From RGIG1927 sp045546275 (lineage in GTDB: Bacteria; Bacillota; Clostridia; UMGS1883), in NCBI GenBank assembly GCA_045546275.1, contig JAZQCM010000019.1:16542-80541 (forward strand): a stretch of 64,000 bases of DNA. Reading direction: 5' to 3'. The stretch's first letter is position 1; the number at the start of each line of letters is the position of its first letter. This document shows, in pieces, positions 26,101 to 34,418 of this stretch. The notes under the pieces were generated by a model that had not been told where the DNA came from, searched no databases, and saw only the letters and a program-made list of their open reading frames with translations. A program made the position numbers and the translations under genes.

Positions 26101-26452
26101 CATTCTTGTTTGTGCTGGGAGCACTTGTCCAACCACAAGAATTAGCCCAGTCTGTAGCATACTTACGGTATGCTTCAATACCTGTAGCGTAATAAGCTTC
26201 CATGTTACCTGTAAGGTAAGCAGCCTTAGCCCAGAAGTAGTTAGGAATACCATATTCTACCTGGTTGTGCTTAACAACTGTCTGATAATAGTCGTTAGCT
26301 GCTTCGAGTGCTTTAATTGTGTCTTCGTATGTAGGCATAATCGCACCCTTGTCTTCTGCAGCACCTGCTGTAATTGCAAAAGAACCAACAACGGACATAA
26401 CCATTGAAAGTGCAAGTACAAGAGATACTACTGACTTGAATAATTTGTTCAT
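23189..26452 (-). CDS. Secreted multidomain GH105 unsaturated rhamnogalacturonyl hydrolase
   Basis: 1087 residues. Signal peptide to about residue 31 (SFAITAGAAE). Residues about 45-430 are a GH105 (alpha/alpha)6 domain: NDDFWWWADSLYMVMPVM, FWARGDGWVFAGLAKVLQD (the Asp of GDGW matches the catalytic Asp of YteR) and YETSGTAFFTYAFAWGI. It should remove the 4,5-unsaturated galacturonate left by PL11 lyases. A copper-amine-oxidase-like stalk domain follows (about 440-590), then three F5/8-type carbohydrate-binding domains (about 632-775, 804-930, 950-1087) joined by Thr-rich linkers. Most GH105 enzymes are short and cytoplasmic, so a secreted, three-CBM form is unusual. Codons look optimised (mostly AAG, AAC, TTC), suggesting high expression. 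Confidence 0.92.
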   Translation of the reverse strand: MNKLFKSVVSLVLALSMVMSVVGSFAITAGAAEDKGAIMPTYEDTIKALEAANDYYQTVVKHNQVEYGIPNYFWAKAAYLTGNMEAYYATGIEAYRKYATDWANSCGWTSAPSTNKNEWKWGYDQSFNSKHVLFGDFQICFQSYIDLYNIEKNESKGTVADQKKVARAIEVMSEEVSRSNDDFWWWADSLYMVMPVMTKLYQLTQDEKYLDGLYRFWRYAKELMYDGPGGIPTSAAGYTTSAKLANGAKYSDPNNYTYLFFRDAGYVYPLKPNPGHESEKNFWARGDGWVFAGLAKVLQDMPDDYEHYDEFLKTYLEMAPAIRDCMRTDENGYGFWTQSMLQGYPTSASNPNGYETSGTAFFTYAFAWGINAGILPKDEYLETAVRAWNYLQNVALQPDGMVGYVQYIGSNATKAMGPRDNQNFGTGAFLLAAAEMSRLVGHTQKGDNYPYLQKKMQTYLALRVNTPHYYKDGKIGHIDENDHSVEVYLKADNNGNSTSMMPARLVVESFGGTVAWDEAARTVTAKLGDRNVVFTVGSNIIKVNGVDTTAPANTEIVGGRTFVPLRALAESLGKKVYWNQGDAPANGLIVIGHKANPFYAESDAGLVEMLRTMLGKPETYPTRPKQPEKAFVLKVPTLSDTNRIQAEKIEASEEPEGDHGPYNASDGRTDENSRYVGNSQGCNITFTYKDPVDVGQVALVFWKTAQRTTNFKLEYTADGSSWKQVYNGATTMGKAKEVFDINTKVKAFKIYGYGNSEGSNWFSLIEFEVYKPGVKAGDAVATTITDSTTPSSNTATKATGTKVNVNASSVNFSQQPEANNPGRNAFDGNTSTVWASQNSANAVINLGKKIPVSEVGVQFMLYQDDRTIPFSVAVSENNTAWTTVFTGSSKAMSGDMIYVPVGKDAQYVKVQVEGNTVSGWSSVAEIAVYTGDAKAVTTTTTTTATAEGTVVNSATGTKVALTSSMLKASATPEAENHAGNLVDGNKQTVWASQNQNNVVIDLGSKKKLSCVGVAMKMYDDQRTIPYDIEVSADGSSYSKVWSGNSEPQTDTTKYVSFNAEARYVRITAYGNTVSGWNSVAEVEVYSK

Positions 26453-26466
26453 ATCTTTCTCCTCCC

Positions 26467-26499
26467 ATGCCTTTAAGGCATAAATTTGATAACATTATA
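26467..26499 (-). promoter_or_regulatory. GH105 leader: -10 box and ATGCCTT/AAGGCAT palindrome
   Basis: On the minus strand a TATAAT (26494-26499) is followed by a perfect palindrome with 7-bp arms around one base (26467-26481) and then by GGGAGGAG before the ATG. The palindrome core GCCTT-AAGGC resembles the one in the PL11 operon promoters. No convincing -35 was found. Confidence 0.45.
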
Positions 26500-26598
26500 A
26501 TAACATCATTTTTGTAAAATATCAACAAAAATTTAGTAAAATCTTAATATTTTTTATCTGTTTTTCCTTAATCCTTGATTTCATGGGGTTTTAAATGA

Positions 26599-27075
26599 TT
26601 ACCACTGCATTTTTGGTATTACACTCATATCGTTTTTTACAACTTTAAGCACAAAATGGGTTTTTGTAGCCTGAATGCCCGTCATGTTCATAATACTACG
26701 ATGAATTTTTTCGAGACTGTCTGCCGAATCGGTGTAAATGTTAAGCATAAAGTCAAATTCGCCTGTTCTGTAGTAGCAGAACTGAATACTGCTGTTTTCC
26801 TTAATCATTGCCGCAAAATCATCGTAATACTTAGGATGCTCCAAGCTCACCTCCATAAGCGCCACAAGACCGTTACCCATTTTTGCCTGGTTCAAAGCAA
26901 CTGTGTAGCCCTGGATTACCTCATTTTTTTCAAGCTTTTTAATTCGTTCTATAACCGCTGAAACGGATAAGCTTATGGTCTTACCTATTTCCGATGCGGT
27001 CATTCGTGCGTTTTTTCTTAAGCACTCCAATATGGCATAGTCAACACTGTCAATTACAAAGTTTTCCTTGTTCAT
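26599..27075 (-). CDS. Lrp/AsnC-family transcriptional regulator
   Basis: 158 residues. N-terminal winged HTH (VDYAILECLRKNARMTASEI, LSVSAVIERIKKLEKNEVIQGY) and C-terminal RAM/AsnC ligand domain (GLVALMEVSLEHPKY, FCYYRTGEFDFMLNIYTDS). Such proteins sense amino acids as oligomers. It overlaps the stop of the tyrosine phosphatase gene (ATGA), making it the last gene of the gatCAB operon. The ligand is unknown, but the amino-acid theme of gatCAB and the adjacent alr gene fits. Confidence 0.92.
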   Translation of the reverse strand: MNKENFVIDSVDYAILECLRKNARMTASEIGKTISLSVSAVIERIKKLEKNEVIQGYTVALNQAKMGNGLVALMEVSLEHPKYYDDFAAMIKENSSIQFCYYRTGEFDFMLNIYTDSADSLEKIHRSIMNMTGIQATKTHFVLKVVKNDMSVIPKMQW

Positions 27076-27527
27076 ATTTTTCCCTCCCTTTCAAGATAAG
27101 CTAAAAACCCTTTGCAGCCTTCAATAACATCCTCATATGTTTCGTTGAAATTCCCTGTGTACCAGGGGTCTGCAATATCACGAGGACTTGCGGTATAGTC
27201 AAGAAATTTTTTTATGTTTCCGCCGCCTAAAATATTTTCCATGTTCCTTATATTATATTTGTCCATACCAATAAAATAGTCGTACTTTTCCCTATCCGCC
27301 CTTGTAAGCTGCACCGCACGCTTTTTGGAATAGTCAATGTCAAATGCATCCAATACCCTTGCTGTGCCGTAATGCACTCCGTTTCCTATTTCTTCACGGC
27401 TTGTTGCGGAGGACGCTATGTAAAACTTATCTCCCAAGCCTCTTTTTTCAACCATGTCACGGAACAAAAACTCAGCCATTGTGCTTCTGCAAATGTTGCC
27501 ATGGCACACAAACATAACCTTTATCAT
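27072..27527 (-). CDS. Low-molecular-weight protein-tyrosine phosphatase
   Basis: 151 residues from the ATG at 27527, whose TTGGAGG site lies inside the end of gatB; upstream codons of the open frame are gatB in another frame. The catalytic loop CX5R is C8-R14 (VCHGNICRSTMAEF), and the general acid is the Asp of IADPWYTGNF. It dephosphorylates tyrosine residues or, in some bacteria, phosphoarginine. It overlaps gatB by four bases upstream and the Lrp gene downstream. Confidence 0.94.
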   Translation of the reverse strand: MIKVMFVCHGNICRSTMAEFLFRDMVEKRGLGDKFYIASSATSREEIGNGVHYGTARVLDAFDIDYSKKRAVQLTRADREKYDYFIGMDKYNIRNMENILGGGNIKKFLDYTASPRDIADPWYTGNFNETYEDVIEGCKGFLAYLEREGKI

Positions 27528-28906
27528 AGCTTTTCCTCCAATATTTTCTTTAATAATTCGGGGTTGGCTTTGCCGCCGCTTTTTTTCATGCACTGACCAA
27601 CAAGATGGCCAATTGCATTCTTTTTGCCTCTTTTGTAATCCGAAACGCTTTTTTCGTTACATGAAATAACCTCGTTTACAATCTCTGTTAAGATGTTCTC
27701 ATCGTTAATTTGTGTAAAGTTTTCTTCCTTTACAGTTTCTCCTTTCAGCATAATTTCAAGGATTTCGCGTACAGCGGTGCTTGAAATTTCTCCGTTCTCA
27801 AGCTTTTTTAAAAGCTTTGCAACATCCTTGCCTGAAAGCTTGATTTCTTCTTCCCCATTTTCATTCAAAAAGGCTGACACATCACCCAAAAGACGGTTTG
27901 CAACGTTTTTCGGATTTGCGCCGAAGGCTATAGCATCTTCGAAAATTGTTATAAAGCTTTTTTTCTTCACAATGTTTTTTGCATCGATTTGAGAAAGGTT
28001 ATATTCCTTTACATAGTTTTCAACCTTTTCTTTTGGCAAAAGAGGCATACTATTTTTCACCGAATTGATAAATTCTTCTTCCAATTTTATAAAGGGTATA
28101 TCAGGCTCGGGAAAATAGCGGTAGTCCTCATCGTTTTCCTTTGTTCTTAAAACAATGCTTTCATTTTTAACATCATCCCAACGCCTTGTTTCTTTAGTTA
28201 CTTTTCCACCCTTTGAAAGAATGCCAAGCTGCCTTTCTCTTTCCGATTCAATACAGTTTTCAACAAAGGAAAAGGAGTTTACATTTTTAATTTCGCACCG
28301 CTCATTATATTCTTTTTGCCCTTCTTTTCTCACCGACACGTTCACATCACAGCGTAACGACCCCTCTTGCATTTTGCAGTCGGATATGTCTAAATGCTTT
28401 AAAATGTCACGTATTTCTTCCAAAAACTGCTTTGCCTCTGCCGCACTTCTCAAATCAGGCTCAGTTACAATTTCAATCAAAGGCACCCCTGCTCTATTGT
28501 AATCAATCAGGGTTTTGTCACCTTCATGAATCAGCTTTCCTGCATCCTCTTCAATATGGATACGATTAATCCTTATTCTCCTGCCGTTAAGAATGTGGTA
28601 TCCATCCTTACAAACAGGTAAGTCACCTTGCGAAATCTGGTATCCTTTGGGCAAATCAGGGTAAAAATAGTTTTTCCTTGCATTTTTAATTACAGGGTTA
28701 ATAGAGCAATTAAGTGCCAACCCCATTTTAACGGCTTTTTTTACCATTTCACCGTTAAGACAAGAAAGTGTGCCGGGAAAGCCCATGCACACAGGGCAGC
28801 ACCTTGTGTTTTCCTTTCCGCCAAAACCCACCTTGCAGGCACAAAATGCCTTTGTTTTAGTGTTAAGCTCGGCATGTATCTCCAAGCCAATATCAGTTTC
28901 AAACAC
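27524..28906 (-). CDS. gatB: Aspartyl/glutamyl-tRNA amidotransferase subunit B
   Basis: 460 residues from the GTG at 28906, which has GGGGTG upstream and overlaps the gatA stop; this gives the normal start (MFETDIGLEIHAELNT). GatB binds the mischarged tRNA and activates its Glu/Asp side chain. Seen are ACKVGFGGKENTRCCPVCMG (zinc-binding Cys residues), PDLPKGYQISQ, IEEDAGKLIHE, LIDYNRAGVPLIEIVTEPD and the YqeY-like tail ending KANPELLKKILEEKL. Third gene of gatC-gatA-gatB. Confidence 0.97.
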   Translation of the reverse strand: MFETDIGLEIHAELNTKTKAFCACKVGFGGKENTRCCPVCMGFPGTLSCLNGEMVKKAVKMGLALNCSINPVIKNARKNYFYPDLPKGYQISQGDLPVCKDGYHILNGRRIRINRIHIEEDAGKLIHEGDKTLIDYNRAGVPLIEIVTEPDLRSAAEAKQFLEEIRDILKHLDISDCKMQEGSLRCDVNVSVRKEGQKEYNERCEIKNVNSFSFVENCIESERERQLGILSKGGKVTKETRRWDDVKNESIVLRTKENDEDYRYFPEPDIPFIKLEEEFINSVKNSMPLLPKEKVENYVKEYNLSQIDAKNIVKKKSFITIFEDAIAFGANPKNVANRLLGDVSAFLNENGEEEIKLSGKDVAKLLKKLENGEISSTAVREILEIMLKGETVKEENFTQINDENILTEIVNEVISCNEKSVSDYKRGKKNAIGHLVGQCMKKSGGKANPELLKKILEEKL

Positions 28907-30320
28907 TTGTTTCACCCCGCTTTTCAAAGGCGTAAGAGGTTTTTAAAACAGTTTCCTCGTCAAAGCATTTACCTATTATCTGAATACCAACAGGCAAATC
29001 GTTTTTGTCAAAACCGCAGGGAACACTAATTGCAGGAAGCGATGCAAGACTTATTGCCACAGTGCATTTATCCATTTTATATTCTTCGCCTACCTCCCAT
29101 TCTTCACCTCGTTGAGGCACTCTTACAGGACTTGTAGGTGCAATTAACACATCATAAGCTTCAAAAAGCTCGTTAAACTCTTTTTTAAGCATTTTAACTG
29201 CTTCCACTGCTTTTAAATAGTACATGCTGTATCGGTCCCCCGAAAGCACATAGGTGCCAAGCATAATGCGCCTTTTAACCCCTTCGCCCAAAAATTCCGC
29301 ACGACTGTTTTTGTAAAGCTCGTCAAGGCTTTCAGCCTCTGCTCTTTGACCAAATTTCACACCGTCGTAACGGGAAAGGTTACTCGATGCCTCGGCAGAA
29401 GAAATAATGTAATATGCACCCAGTGCATATTTAAGAGCTTTTACAGAGCACTCACAAACTTCCGCACCCATTCTCTTAAATGCATCAATGGCATTTTCGG
29501 TTTCCTTTTTTATATCTTCCTCAACACCTTCAAAAAGCTCTGTTATAACGCCTATTTTAAGCCCTTTAATATCTCTTGTAAGGCATTTTGTGTAATCGGG
29601 CACAGCTTTTCTGCTTGAGGTCATATCCTTTTCATCATAGCCTGCAATTGCGTTTAGCATAATGGCGCAGTCCTCGGTAGATTTGCACATAGGACCGATT
29701 ACGTCAAGGCTTGACGCAAATGCAATAAGACCGTAGCGTGAAACACGGGAGTAGGTAGGCTTTAACCCATACAAGCCGCAAAAGGATGCAGGCTGACGAA
29801 TACTTCCACCTGTGTCGCTTCCTAAGGACGCAATTGCAAGTCCTGCTTTCACCGCAGCTGCACTACCGCCCGAAGAACCACCGGGCACATACGCCAGATT
29901 AACAGGGTTTGCAATCAGCTTGTATCCGCTTTTTTCGCCCTTTGAACCCATGCCGAATTCGTCCATGTTTGTTTTGCCAACAATAATTGCATCCATTTCT
30001 TTCAGCTTTTCAACAACCGTTGCATCGTAGGAAGGAATAAAGCCCTTAAGCATTTTACTGCCAGCAGTTGTCATTACACCTTTTGTGCAGATATTGTCCT
30101 TAATTCCTATGGGAATACCCGAAAGCGGAGTTTTCCTGCCTTCTATGTCAAGCTGTTTTGCTTTTTTCAGCGCCGCATCACGACAAAGGGTAATGTAAGC
30201 ACCTGTTGCACAGCCTAATGCTGCAATATTTTCAAAAATGCTTTTTGTAAACTCCTCACAGGAAAATATTTTTCTGTCCAGCATGTTCTGAACATTTTTT
30301 ATAGTCATGAAATCTGTCAT
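28899..30320 (-). CDS. gatA: Aspartyl/glutamyl-tRNA amidotransferase subunit A
   Basis: 473 residues, full length. This is the glutaminase/amidase subunit that supplies ammonia to GatB. The Ser-cisSer-Lys triad is visible: Lys in IPIGIKDNICTKG, Ser in PGGSSGGSAAAVKAG and Ser in LGSDTGGSIRQPASFCG. The start ATG lies 3 nt after the gatC stop. Confidence 0.97.
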   Translation of the reverse strand: MTDFMTIKNVQNMLDRKIFSCEEFTKSIFENIAALGCATGAYITLCRDAALKKAKQLDIEGRKTPLSGIPIGIKDNICTKGVMTTAGSKMLKGFIPSYDATVVEKLKEMDAIIVGKTNMDEFGMGSKGEKSGYKLIANPVNLAYVPGGSSGGSAAAVKAGLAIASLGSDTGGSIRQPASFCGLYGLKPTYSRVSRYGLIAFASSLDVIGPMCKSTEDCAIMLNAIAGYDEKDMTSSRKAVPDYTKCLTRDIKGLKIGVITELFEGVEEDIKKETENAIDAFKRMGAEVCECSVKALKYALGAYYIISSAEASSNLSRYDGVKFGQRAEAESLDELYKNSRAEFLGEGVKRRIMLGTYVLSGDRYSMYYLKAVEAVKMLKKEFNELFEAYDVLIAPTSPVRVPQRGEEWEVGEEYKMDKCTVAISLASLPAISVPCGFDKNDLPVGIQIIGKCFDEETVLKTSYAFEKRGETSV

Positions 30321-30323
30321 GTT

Positions 30324-30566
30324 TTACCCCACAATTCTCGGAACAGAAAACAAAGCTCCGTTTGTATTGATTTCGTTTATGCTTTCATCATTTCGCAGTT
30401 CGCCAAATTCGTACTCTCTGTCATTGGTAATTTCTATTTCCTCAATAGGTTCAAAAAGCATTGCAATATTATTAAAATCTTCCTGCAATCGCTCTTTGTC
30501 ACCTTCTCGTAAATCTATTTTTGCCAGATTTGCAATATACTCTATGTCTTTATCAGATATTTTCAT
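30324..30566 (-). CDS. gatC: Aspartyl/glutamyl-tRNA amidotransferase subunit C
   Basis: 80 residues, short for GatC but with its typical start (ISDKDIEYIANLAKIDL) and the acidic middle and end (EPIEEIEI, RNDESINEI). It stabilises the GatA-GatB complex. First gene of the operon and has its own promoter. Confidence 0.93.
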   Translation of the reverse strand: MKISDKDIEYIANLAKIDLREGDKERLQEDFNNIAMLFEPIEEIEITNDREYEFGELRNDESINEINTNGALFSVPRIVG

Positions 30567-30599
30567 GAATTTTTATCCTCTCACAACAAATTTTTCTTT

Positions 30600-30628
30600 A
30601 TTATATCATTTTTGCAAAAAATTTTCAA
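30600..30628 (-). promoter_or_regulatory. Sigma-A promoter of gatCAB
   Basis: Minus-strand TTGAAA (30628-30623), 17-bp spacer, TATAAT (30605-30600), about 35 nt before the gatC ATG. Confidence 0.8.
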
Positions 30629-30631
30629 CAC

Positions 30632-30661
30632 AAAAAGAGGAAGCGGTAAGCTTCCTCTTTT
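30632..30661 (-). terminator. Intrinsic terminator of alr
   Basis: AAAAAGAGGAAGC / GCTTCCTCTTTTT stem with a short loop, directly after the alr stop and before the gatC promoter. Confidence 0.9.
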
Positions 30662-31744
30662 TTATTCATTAATATAAATTCTCGGCACTCTGTCGCTTAT
30701 TTTGCACACAATTTCATAATTAATTGTGCCTTCAATATCGGCAATTTCATTTGCCGGGATAAATTCGTCAATAAGGCTCACACTATCGCCTGTTCTCACA
30801 TTGGGGACATTTGTTACATCCACCATAAACTGGTCCATACAAACCCTGCCCACAATAGGTGCAAAGCATCCGTTTATCATAACCCTGCCTTTGTTTGACA
30901 TTGCTCTGGGGTAACCGTCCGCATAGCCAACGGGAATTGTCGCAATAATTTTTTCGCTGTCTGTCACATAGGTTCTGCCGTAGCTTATGGGAGTACCCTT
31001 GGGCACATTTTTAACATGCACAACATGGCTCTTAAGCTTTAACGCTGGGATTAATTTCATGTCACCAACGTCGTAGGAAGGCTTTAACCCGTAGGATATA
31101 ATACCGCTTCGCACCATGTCCATTGAATACTGTGGCAAGTCAATTATTGCAGCACTGTTTGATGCATGCTTTAAAGGAATGTGAACGCCTTCACTTTCAA
31201 GCTTATTGCAAAACTCATTAAAAATTCTTGCCTGTTCATTTGAAAAGCTTTTATCCTTTTCATCAGCTGTTGCAAAGTGGGTAAAAATGCCTTCAATTTT
31301 AATGCCCTCAAGGTTGTAAATAGCCTTTATTGTTTCTAAGCTTTCTTCATTAGGCACAAAGCCAATTCGTCCCATACCTGTGTCAATGGCAATATGCGCT
31401 TTGCCTCCTGCTGCAGCAAGAAGCACTGCACTTTCATAGTCAAACACTGTTTGCTCAATATCATATTTTACAAGCTCAGGAAAATACTCAGGTGAAACAT
31501 AGCCCAAAATAAGAATAGGATTTTTAATATTATCCTCTCTTAAGCTTATTGCCTCTTCGATTGTGGCAACAGCAAAATAGTCGGCAATGTCTTTAGTTGC
31601 CTGTGCAACCCTGCCTGCACCGTGACCGTAGGCATTGGCTTTTATAACAACCAAAAGCTTTTTTCCGATTTTTTCTTTTATTAAGTTAAGATTGTGCCTT
31701 ATTGCGCCTAAGTCAACCTCGGCATACACTCTTTGATATTTCAT
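30662..31744 (-). CDS. alr: Alanine racemase
   Basis: 360 residues from the ATG at 31744; a TTG 18 nt upstream is not needed. A PLP enzyme that makes D-alanine for peptidoglycan. The PLP lysine is K35 (LVVIKANAYGHGAG). The second catalytic base lies in GTPISYGRTYVT, and IGRVCMDQFMVDVT and DYFAVATIEEA are typical. It has its own promoter and terminator and is not part of the gatCAB transcript. Confidence 0.97.
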   Translation of the reverse strand: MKYQRVYAEVDLGAIRHNLNLIKEKIGKKLLVVIKANAYGHGAGRVAQATKDIADYFAVATIEEAISLREDNIKNPILILGYVSPEYFPELVKYDIEQTVFDYESAVLLAAAGGKAHIAIDTGMGRIGFVPNEESLETIKAIYNLEGIKIEGIFTHFATADEKDKSFSNEQARIFNEFCNKLESEGVHIPLKHASNSAAIIDLPQYSMDMVRSGIISYGLKPSYDVGDMKLIPALKLKSHVVHVKNVPKGTPISYGRTYVTDSEKIIATIPVGYADGYPRAMSNKGRVMINGCFAPIVGRVCMDQFMVDVTNVPNVRTGDSVSLIDEFIPANEIADIEGTINYEIVCKISDRVPRIYINE

Positions 31745-31779
31745 AAAAAATACCTTCTTCAAAAATAGTTACTCTGTTT

Positions 31780-31808
31780 ATTATAATACCAACTTATGTA
31801 TTTTTCAA
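31780..31808 (-). promoter_or_regulatory. Sigma-A promoter of alr
   Basis: Minus-strand TTGAAA (31808-31803), 17-bp spacer, TATAAT (31785-31780), about 35 nt before the alr ATG. Confidence 0.8.
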
Positions 31809-31837
31809 GAGCTTATGCGTAAAAAGTGCCTTGGATC

Positions 31838-34276
31838 TCAATACATGTATTTAAAAGGATCGCCTATTATATTGTGAAAATCATATACAGTTATTCCGCT
31901 TCCGTATTTCATTTTTTTGCGAAGAGCATCCACCTTACTTCTTGTAACACTATCCAGGCTGAAATACAGAGAATTACTGCTAAACATCATCAAAGCATCT
32001 TTCAAATTCATAACCCCGCCATCATTAGAAGGTCGTAAGGTCTTATTCAAATAATCATTTACCACTTGTTTTTCCGCCTTAAACTTCAATGCAGCTTCAA
32101 CGGCAAGCTTTGCGTTAACCAAGGGGAATTCTCCGGCAGTCTCCTTTGAGTTGGGATTATCTTTAACAGTTAGTTTTGTATTTTTACGGTCACATACAAT
32201 TTTTGCAACCTCTGCTCCTGTAAGTGTATTGTCAACAGACCACACCAATGCCGCAACAGAAGAAACTACAGGTGCCGCAAATGAGGTTCCGCTATCGCTT
32301 CCGTACTTGTTATCCGCCGCTGTACTATATATATCCACACCGGGAGCACAGATATCAACCCTGTTTCCTCCATTGGAAACGATTGATTGGATCAATTCAC
32401 CGTTTGACAGCTTGCTTGCAGCTCCGACAATAATAATTCTGTCAACTATGTCATCAACTGTAACATTACTTAATCCGTTGTAACAATTTCCTTTGGTTAT
32501 ACAAGCATAATAGCCATTATTTTCAGCATCCACCCCCTCATTGCCAGAAGCTTGAACCACAACGTAATCATAGTTTTTGTTAAGTAATGCTGCCATGGCT
32601 ACGCTTACTTGCATGGCTATACCTTTTCGTGTTTCCTCACTTAAAATTTTTTGATGAGAGCCAATAGAAAAATTAACAACCTTAGCACCGGCTTTCACGG
32701 TTTCAAGAAGACCATAAATTGGGTTTGACAGACTGATATACTCCGCATTGGCGGTCGTTGCATTTTTAACCCAGTCTTTGTGCGCATCACCAAACACATT
32801 ATAATTATCCTGGTCAGATATTTTTTTCCAATTGAAATAAATCAAATCACAATTCCAAACAATACCGGTTACACCCTTATTGTTGTTTGCCTTTGCACCT
32901 ATAATTCCTGCAACACGTGTACCATGGTTAACACTATCTTTATCTGCTTTTTTATTGGCTTTTTGATTCTCTTTGTTTGCAAAAGCATCATTTGTTATAT
33001 CTTCGTGATTTGAATCAAATCCGCTATCAACAATTCCGATTTTGATTTTTTTAAATTTATCATTATAATCCCATGCGCTTGGTGCCTCAATCGCCTCAAG
33101 CCACCAGTTTGCTCCATCAGGTTCCGATTCGTTCCATATACAAGGGAATGTCCAAGGATCGTTAGGAACAGCACAGTTTTTCGTTGGAATCACCATATCA
33201 TATGATGCCGCTGTTACAATATCATTCTTTTTAAGGTCGCTGCAAAGTTTTTCCAACTCCGGCAAACTCCTTTTGTCCACTTTTATCTGATATTGGTCAA
33301 TTGTTTCAAACTTGCCTGCTACAGTTCCGTTAACAGATTCAACAACCTGTTGCCTTTCCTCTTCGGTGGAGTTTTCGTCAAAATATACCAGTACAATATT
33401 GTCAACGAACAAAACATCTGCCTGTGCATCATGCTTTACATCTTCAAGAGAAAATTCATATAATGTGTTTATTTTATTTTCTTTTTCCTTTTCATCTTCC
33501 TTATCAATAGCCTTTTGCAAATACTCTACCGAACTGAAGCCGTAGATGCTTTGCACAACGCGTTTACCCTGTGTGATTTTAACATTGCTGTCATTTTTAT
33601 CTTCAACCGTTACAGTTTTAATATTCAACGCATTATATAAAACATCCGCTACACTAAACCTTAAACCAGGCTCATTATCTTCAACAATTCCGCACAAGCC
33701 GATTTGATATGCTACTTTAAGATAGGCATCAGGATATTGAAGGTTTCCGTTTTCATATACCACATTATGTTTCTTTGCAACAGCTGCATTGTTGTAGCCT
33801 AAAGCACACACAATCATTTTAACAGCCTGCTCCTGAAGCAATGGCTCATCGGGTGCAAAACTGCCATCGCCCACACCATTTATAATGCCCAAAGCTGATG
33901 CAACAAAAATATATCCACTTGCCCAATGCTCCTTGGGGACATCATTAAATACAACCTTGCCTGTGTATTTAACTGCATCGTTATCATATCCTAACATTCT
34001 GCAAATAAGTGTTGCAGCCTCTGCACGGGTTATGGCAGAGTTTCCGTTAAATTCGCCATTTTCGTTACCACGGAAAAGTCCGATATACCCTAAAGCTCTT
34101 ACAACATCATTACCCAAAACATTGTTGATATCCTTAAATTTTCTTATTTTGTAATCTTGTTCATCGGCTTTGACTGCTACAAGCTCCACATTTTCACTCT
34201 CTGCAAAAACAGCTAACGACGGAATAACACTTATGAGCATACAAATTGATAAAATTAAACAAACTATCCTTTTCAT
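31838..34276 (-). CDS. SLH-anchored subtilisin-like serine protease (S8)
   Basis: 812 residues. Signal peptide to about 25; SLH repeats at about 47-220 (ITRAEAATLICRMLGY, HWASGYIFVASALGIINGVG); then a linker with QSIYGFSSVEYLQKAI that recurs in the left-edge SLH/LRR protein. An I9-like propeptide lies at about 290-375. The S8 catalytic domain follows with Asp in IGIVDSGFDSNHEDI (about 415), His in NHGTRVAGIIGAKANN (about 450), the oxyanion Asn in VQASGNEGVD and Ser in GTSFAAPVVSSVAAL (about 665). The last ~75 residues are a small C-terminal module with a faint dockerin-like half (GGVMNLKDALMMF), not convincing. It is a wall-bound protease. A weak TTGAAA/TACCCT promoter lies upstream. Confidence 0.93.
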   Translation of the reverse strand: MKRIVCLILSICMLISVIPSLAVFAESENVELVAVKADEQDYKIRKFKDINNVLGNDVVRALGYIGLFRGNENGEFNGNSAITRAEAATLICRMLGYDNDAVKYTGKVVFNDVPKEHWASGYIFVASALGIINGVGDGSFAPDEPLLQEQAVKMIVCALGYNNAAVAKKHNVVYENGNLQYPDAYLKVAYQIGLCGIVEDNEPGLRFSVADVLYNALNIKTVTVEDKNDSNVKITQGKRVVQSIYGFSSVEYLQKAIDKEDEKEKENKINTLYEFSLEDVKHDAQADVLFVDNIVLVYFDENSTEEERQQVVESVNGTVAGKFETIDQYQIKVDKRSLPELEKLCSDLKKNDIVTAASYDMVIPTKNCAVPNDPWTFPCIWNESEPDGANWWLEAIEAPSAWDYNDKFKKIKIGIVDSGFDSNHEDITNDAFANKENQKANKKADKDSVNHGTRVAGIIGAKANNNKGVTGIVWNCDLIYFNWKKISDQDNYNVFGDAHKDWVKNATTANAEYISLSNPIYGLLETVKAGAKVVNFSIGSHQKILSEETRKGIAMQVSVAMAALLNKNYDYVVVQASGNEGVDAENNGYYACITKGNCYNGLSNVTVDDIVDRIIIVGAASKLSNGELIQSIVSNGGNRVDICAPGVDIYSTAADNKYGSDSGTSFAAPVVSSVAALVWSVDNTLTGAEVAKIVCDRKNTKLTVKDNPNSKETAGEFPLVNAKLAVEAALKFKAEKQVVNDYLNKTLRPSNDGGVMNLKDALMMFSSNSLYFSLDSVTRSKVDALRKKMKYGSGITVYDFHNIIGDPFKYMY

Positions 34277-34418
34277 TTTTTCTTCCTTTCACATACGCAC
34301 TGTTTTTAGGGTAACACATTTTTCCATTTTTTTCAACAGCCTTCTTTTATTTCCTTACATAAAAATTCCTTGTTTACAGATAATAAAAACACAATTACTA
34401 AAACAAGGAGATTTATAT

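Noticed and set aside
34040..34276. Dockerin or cellulosome system
   Set aside because: Only a faint half-motif at the C-terminus of the subtilase; no cohesin or complete dockerin in any glycanase of the window.
34170..34418. N-terminal extension of SpoVT
   Set aside because: Overlaps the start and promoter of the divergent subtilase gene; SpoVT begins canonically at 34419.
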